Shown here piece after piece: positions 62,601 to 64,000 of a DNA stretch of 64,000 nt. The stretch is taken from contig NW_005434660.1 in the NCBI RefSeq assembly GCF_000315625.1, positions 364,768-428,767 on the forward strand, read 5' to 3'. This stretch comes from Guillardia theta CCMP2712. Lineage: Eukaryota > Cryptophyceae > Pyrenomonadales > Geminigeraceae. Position numbers and translations under genes: made by a program. Below the pieces are notes generated by a model that ran no database searches, was not told the DNA's origin, and saw nothing but the letters and a program-made list of their open reading frames with translations. Each line of letters opens with the position of its first letter. Within the stretch, counting starts at the first letter, position 1.

Positions 62601-63135
62601 TTGACTTGCAGACAACCCTCCTCCCCTTCCGGAGCTCCCTAAGGTCAACAAGTCACTTCCTCCAGCGCGCCATCATGACCCGAGACTGCGCAGGTCCCGG
62701 AGTACCTCTTGCAGCAGATTCGAGCTTCCTCGTCCCTCCTCCACGCTCAGGGGAGCAACATCCAGCCCGTTTACGTGATCCAGGATCCGGTCGCATCCTA
62801 TGGTTTCAATCAGGGTCATGCCCCCTGTCTCTTTGTGTCCTTTACCTCGGCTCCTCTTGTCTTCTCCTTCGCCTCCCTCCTCCTCCCCCGGTCTTGTGAC
62901 TCGAGCTGACTCGGTTGTGCTCAGGGGTTCACTCTGCCAACTTCGGTATCCCCCAGCAGAGTTTTCCCAACTTGCAGTCGTCCGGGAATTTCTACCTGCC
63001 GGCGATCCCCCCGGCGATGCTCCAGCAGCCGATGGATGCCAATATGATGCGAACATCGCAAGAAGGCGTCATGACAGCCTCCCTCATTCATGTGCGTTGA
63101 TCTACACGCCACGATGGGTGCGAATCTAAAGTTTG

Positions 63136-63177
<42 letters not shown>

Positions 63178-63260
63178 CTCCAATGCAGCTGTATGCCAAC
63201 ACAACGAGCGCCAGGCCTGCCATCACCGGGGCTCCCTCTGCTCCCTACTTCACCGGTTGA
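59621..63260 (+). CDS. C2 domain - charged single helix (KEAER repeats) - PDZ - poly-Q protein
   Basis: Many short exons; the 5' end is unresolved (ATG at 59621 or later). C2 part: VFNQQFQLEVENASTSQLEI, then NSNFLGE|VILNVSKLENFVG and MDIKQTFQV. Then WISIGVTFCIEEDWEVIKP and a long helix (61380-61705) with 17 consecutive KEAER/REAER pentads, which should form an isolated ER/K-type alpha-helix. PDZ part: DVGLDVVYENGKHTVKAVAR, NGPAF joined to NTQLIAVGDQIESVDGQDVS, RLSTEE joined to VTSLLGGKSGTSVTVSY; the splice junctions restore the domain exactly. After a Pro-rich stretch the last exon has a CAG/CAA run of 13 glutamines (63139-63177) and ends YFTG with TGA at 63258. It is likely a membrane-associated scaffold: C2 for lipid, PDZ for peptide tails, the rigid helix as spacer. 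The terminal exons are less sure and could belong to a separate gene. Confidence 0.6.
61441..61705 (+). repeat. 15-bp coding minisatellite (KEAER)n
   Basis: Seventeen units of GAAGCTGAGAGAAAG-type sequence, with A/G variation only at silent or Lys/Arg positions (two units read REAER). This is a coding repeat in the C2-PDZ gene. Confidence 0.9.
62546..62583 (+). repeat. (CCCT)n microsatellite in an intron
   Basis: About nine CCCT units within a presumed intron of the C2-PDZ gene. Confidence 0.8.
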
Positions 63261-63767
63261 GCACGCGTCCGATCCTGAATCTCTTCTCACGTGTGGAGCA
63301 GCTGAATGCTGAGATTGAACCTGACCCTGCCTCCCCTTGTCAACTCTGCGGCATCCGTTACAAGTGACGTTGGAAGGGCTGCAGCACGGCGGTGCACAAT
63401 GACAGTGAGCCGCAATGCCCGACCGTACTCTCACATGTCGAACCTTTGAAGTTTAGTTTGCGTTCAATAAACTCAGACGAACTTCGGAGGTTCAAAATCA
63501 ATTGAAGACTTTGAGTAACGAAAGTTCACCCTCAGTGATCGGACCGACTTACGAACTTGCGGCTTGACCCGTGCCAGTGGCTCAGTCAGCTGAACGTGGC
63601 AAGACGGTATGAGCGAAGATTCCGTGATGTTGATAAAAAATGTCAATTTCTTGACCTTTTTTTTCACACTCAGCTGCTCTTGCGTGTTGAAGAAGCTTTG
63701 AGAGAGGGGAGCAACAGCGCAGAGACTGAAAGCGAGGAAGAGGAAGAGAGGATTGACGACCATTGGC
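63261..63767. other. Spacer before the last gene
   Basis: No gene is claimed. A short + frame (QLNAEIEPDPASPCQLCGIR, about 63300-63370) could be an exon but has no partner that I can see. A splice acceptor-like CACACTCAG is at 63664-63672, so the gene starting at 63768 may have upstream exons. Confidence 0.3.
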
Positions 63768-64000
63768 ATGTACGCTCTTGCCTACTCCTCGATCCTCAAG
63801 TCGAGAAAGAACCCCAGCGAAGTGTCTACTTCCAACAGGAAAGAAAAGGTCGAAGCCAAGGTCATCAAACAAGAGAAAGTCGTCGAAGAGGCTGCTGTGG
63901 AGGAGGAGGAGGACGAAGAGAGAGTATCCGATGCTGCATGCGTCTTCCTGAAAGAGCGATCGGACTACAGACTTGTGAGGATGGTGCTGGAGGAAGCCGG
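63768..64000 (+). CDS. N-terminal fragment of an acidic/basic charged protein running off the right edge
   Basis: The ATG at 63768 opens a frame of 77 codons that is still open at 64000. It reads MYALAYSSILKSRKNPSEVS, then a charged stretch (KEKVEAKVIKQEKVVEEAAV, EEEEDEERVS), then DAACVFLKERSDYRLVRMVL, which begins to look globular. No family is recognised. The true start may be in an upstream exon. Confidence 0.45.
   Translation, partial: MYALAYSSILKSRKNPSEVSTSNRKEKVEAKVIKQEKVVEEAAVEEEEDEERVSDAACVFLKERSDYRLVRMVLEEA

Noticed and set aside
1-64000. CRISPR arrays, bacterial operons, insertion sequences or riboswitches
   Set aside because: None seen; gene structure is eukaryotic throughout with spliceosomal introns.

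Overview
The window is eukaryotic nuclear DNA from a microbial alga. Most genes are interrupted by short GT-AG introns, roughly 45-80 bp, that often begin GTGAG/GTAAG and end in CAG or TAG. Coding DNA is dense and lies on both strands. Three near-identical histone H2B genes are present, together with RWP-RK, MLO-like, PDZ/C2, WD40 and armadillo proteins. The gene at 2395 starts with a signal peptide followed by a transit-like segment whose first residue is Phe, the targeting signature of secondary red plastids. My best guess is a cryptophyte (Guillardia-like); this is inference from these features, not from a database match.

Layout. 1-171: start of a minus-strand gene running off the left edge. 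172-2394: non-coding, rich in a CCCCACC word. 2395-4123: plastid-targeted EF-hand/pseudo-FtsH-like protein. 4532-5443: acidic repeat protein (minus). 5570-6060: GC-rich island. 6757-9453: coiled-coil/armadillo gene. 9485-10311: four-span membrane protein (minus). 10653-11682: basic coiled-coil protein. 11823-13970: WD40 protein resembling a TFIIIC subunit (minus). 14455-17480: microsatellite, two GC islands and H2B copy A. 17500-19418: two near-identical RWP-RK genes in tandem. 21052-23418: large intronless protein with EF-hand-like helical pairs. 23491-23970: DUF2062-like membrane protein (minus). 24763-26133: aldo-keto reductase. 26134-27480: largest GC island. 28011-29640: LCIB-type (theta) carbonic anhydrase domain joined to ankyrin repeats. 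30348-32136: H2B copies B and C, tail to tail. 33632-35339: HTATIP2-like protein. 35441-40942: long coiled-coil protein with a ladder of QT motifs (minus). 43395-44977: Glu/Lys-rich coiled coil. 45336-47403: possible bHLH protein (minus). 48598-51594: MLO-like membrane protein. 51815-54080: calmodulin-like EF-hand protein. 54169-54756: uncharacterised protein (minus). 56041-58620: voltage-gated cation channel with PH and C2 regions (minus). 59621-63260: C2 / charged helix / PDZ / poly-Q protein. 63768-64000: start of a gene running off the right edge.

The genes do not form an operon-like pathway. Themes that recur are calcium (three EF-hand proteins, C2 domains, the channel) and chromatin/transcription (H2B, RWP-RK, TFIIIC-like, bHLH-like). 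The strangest parts are the spaces between genes: GC-rich islands made of a small vocabulary of short palindromic words, an AT-rich motif that recurs inside or beside several of them, and strand-biased TACCCCACCC tracts around them. Exon boundaries below were worked out by eye from reading frame and splice consensus. They are firm where several introns restore one conserved family and tentative elsewhere.
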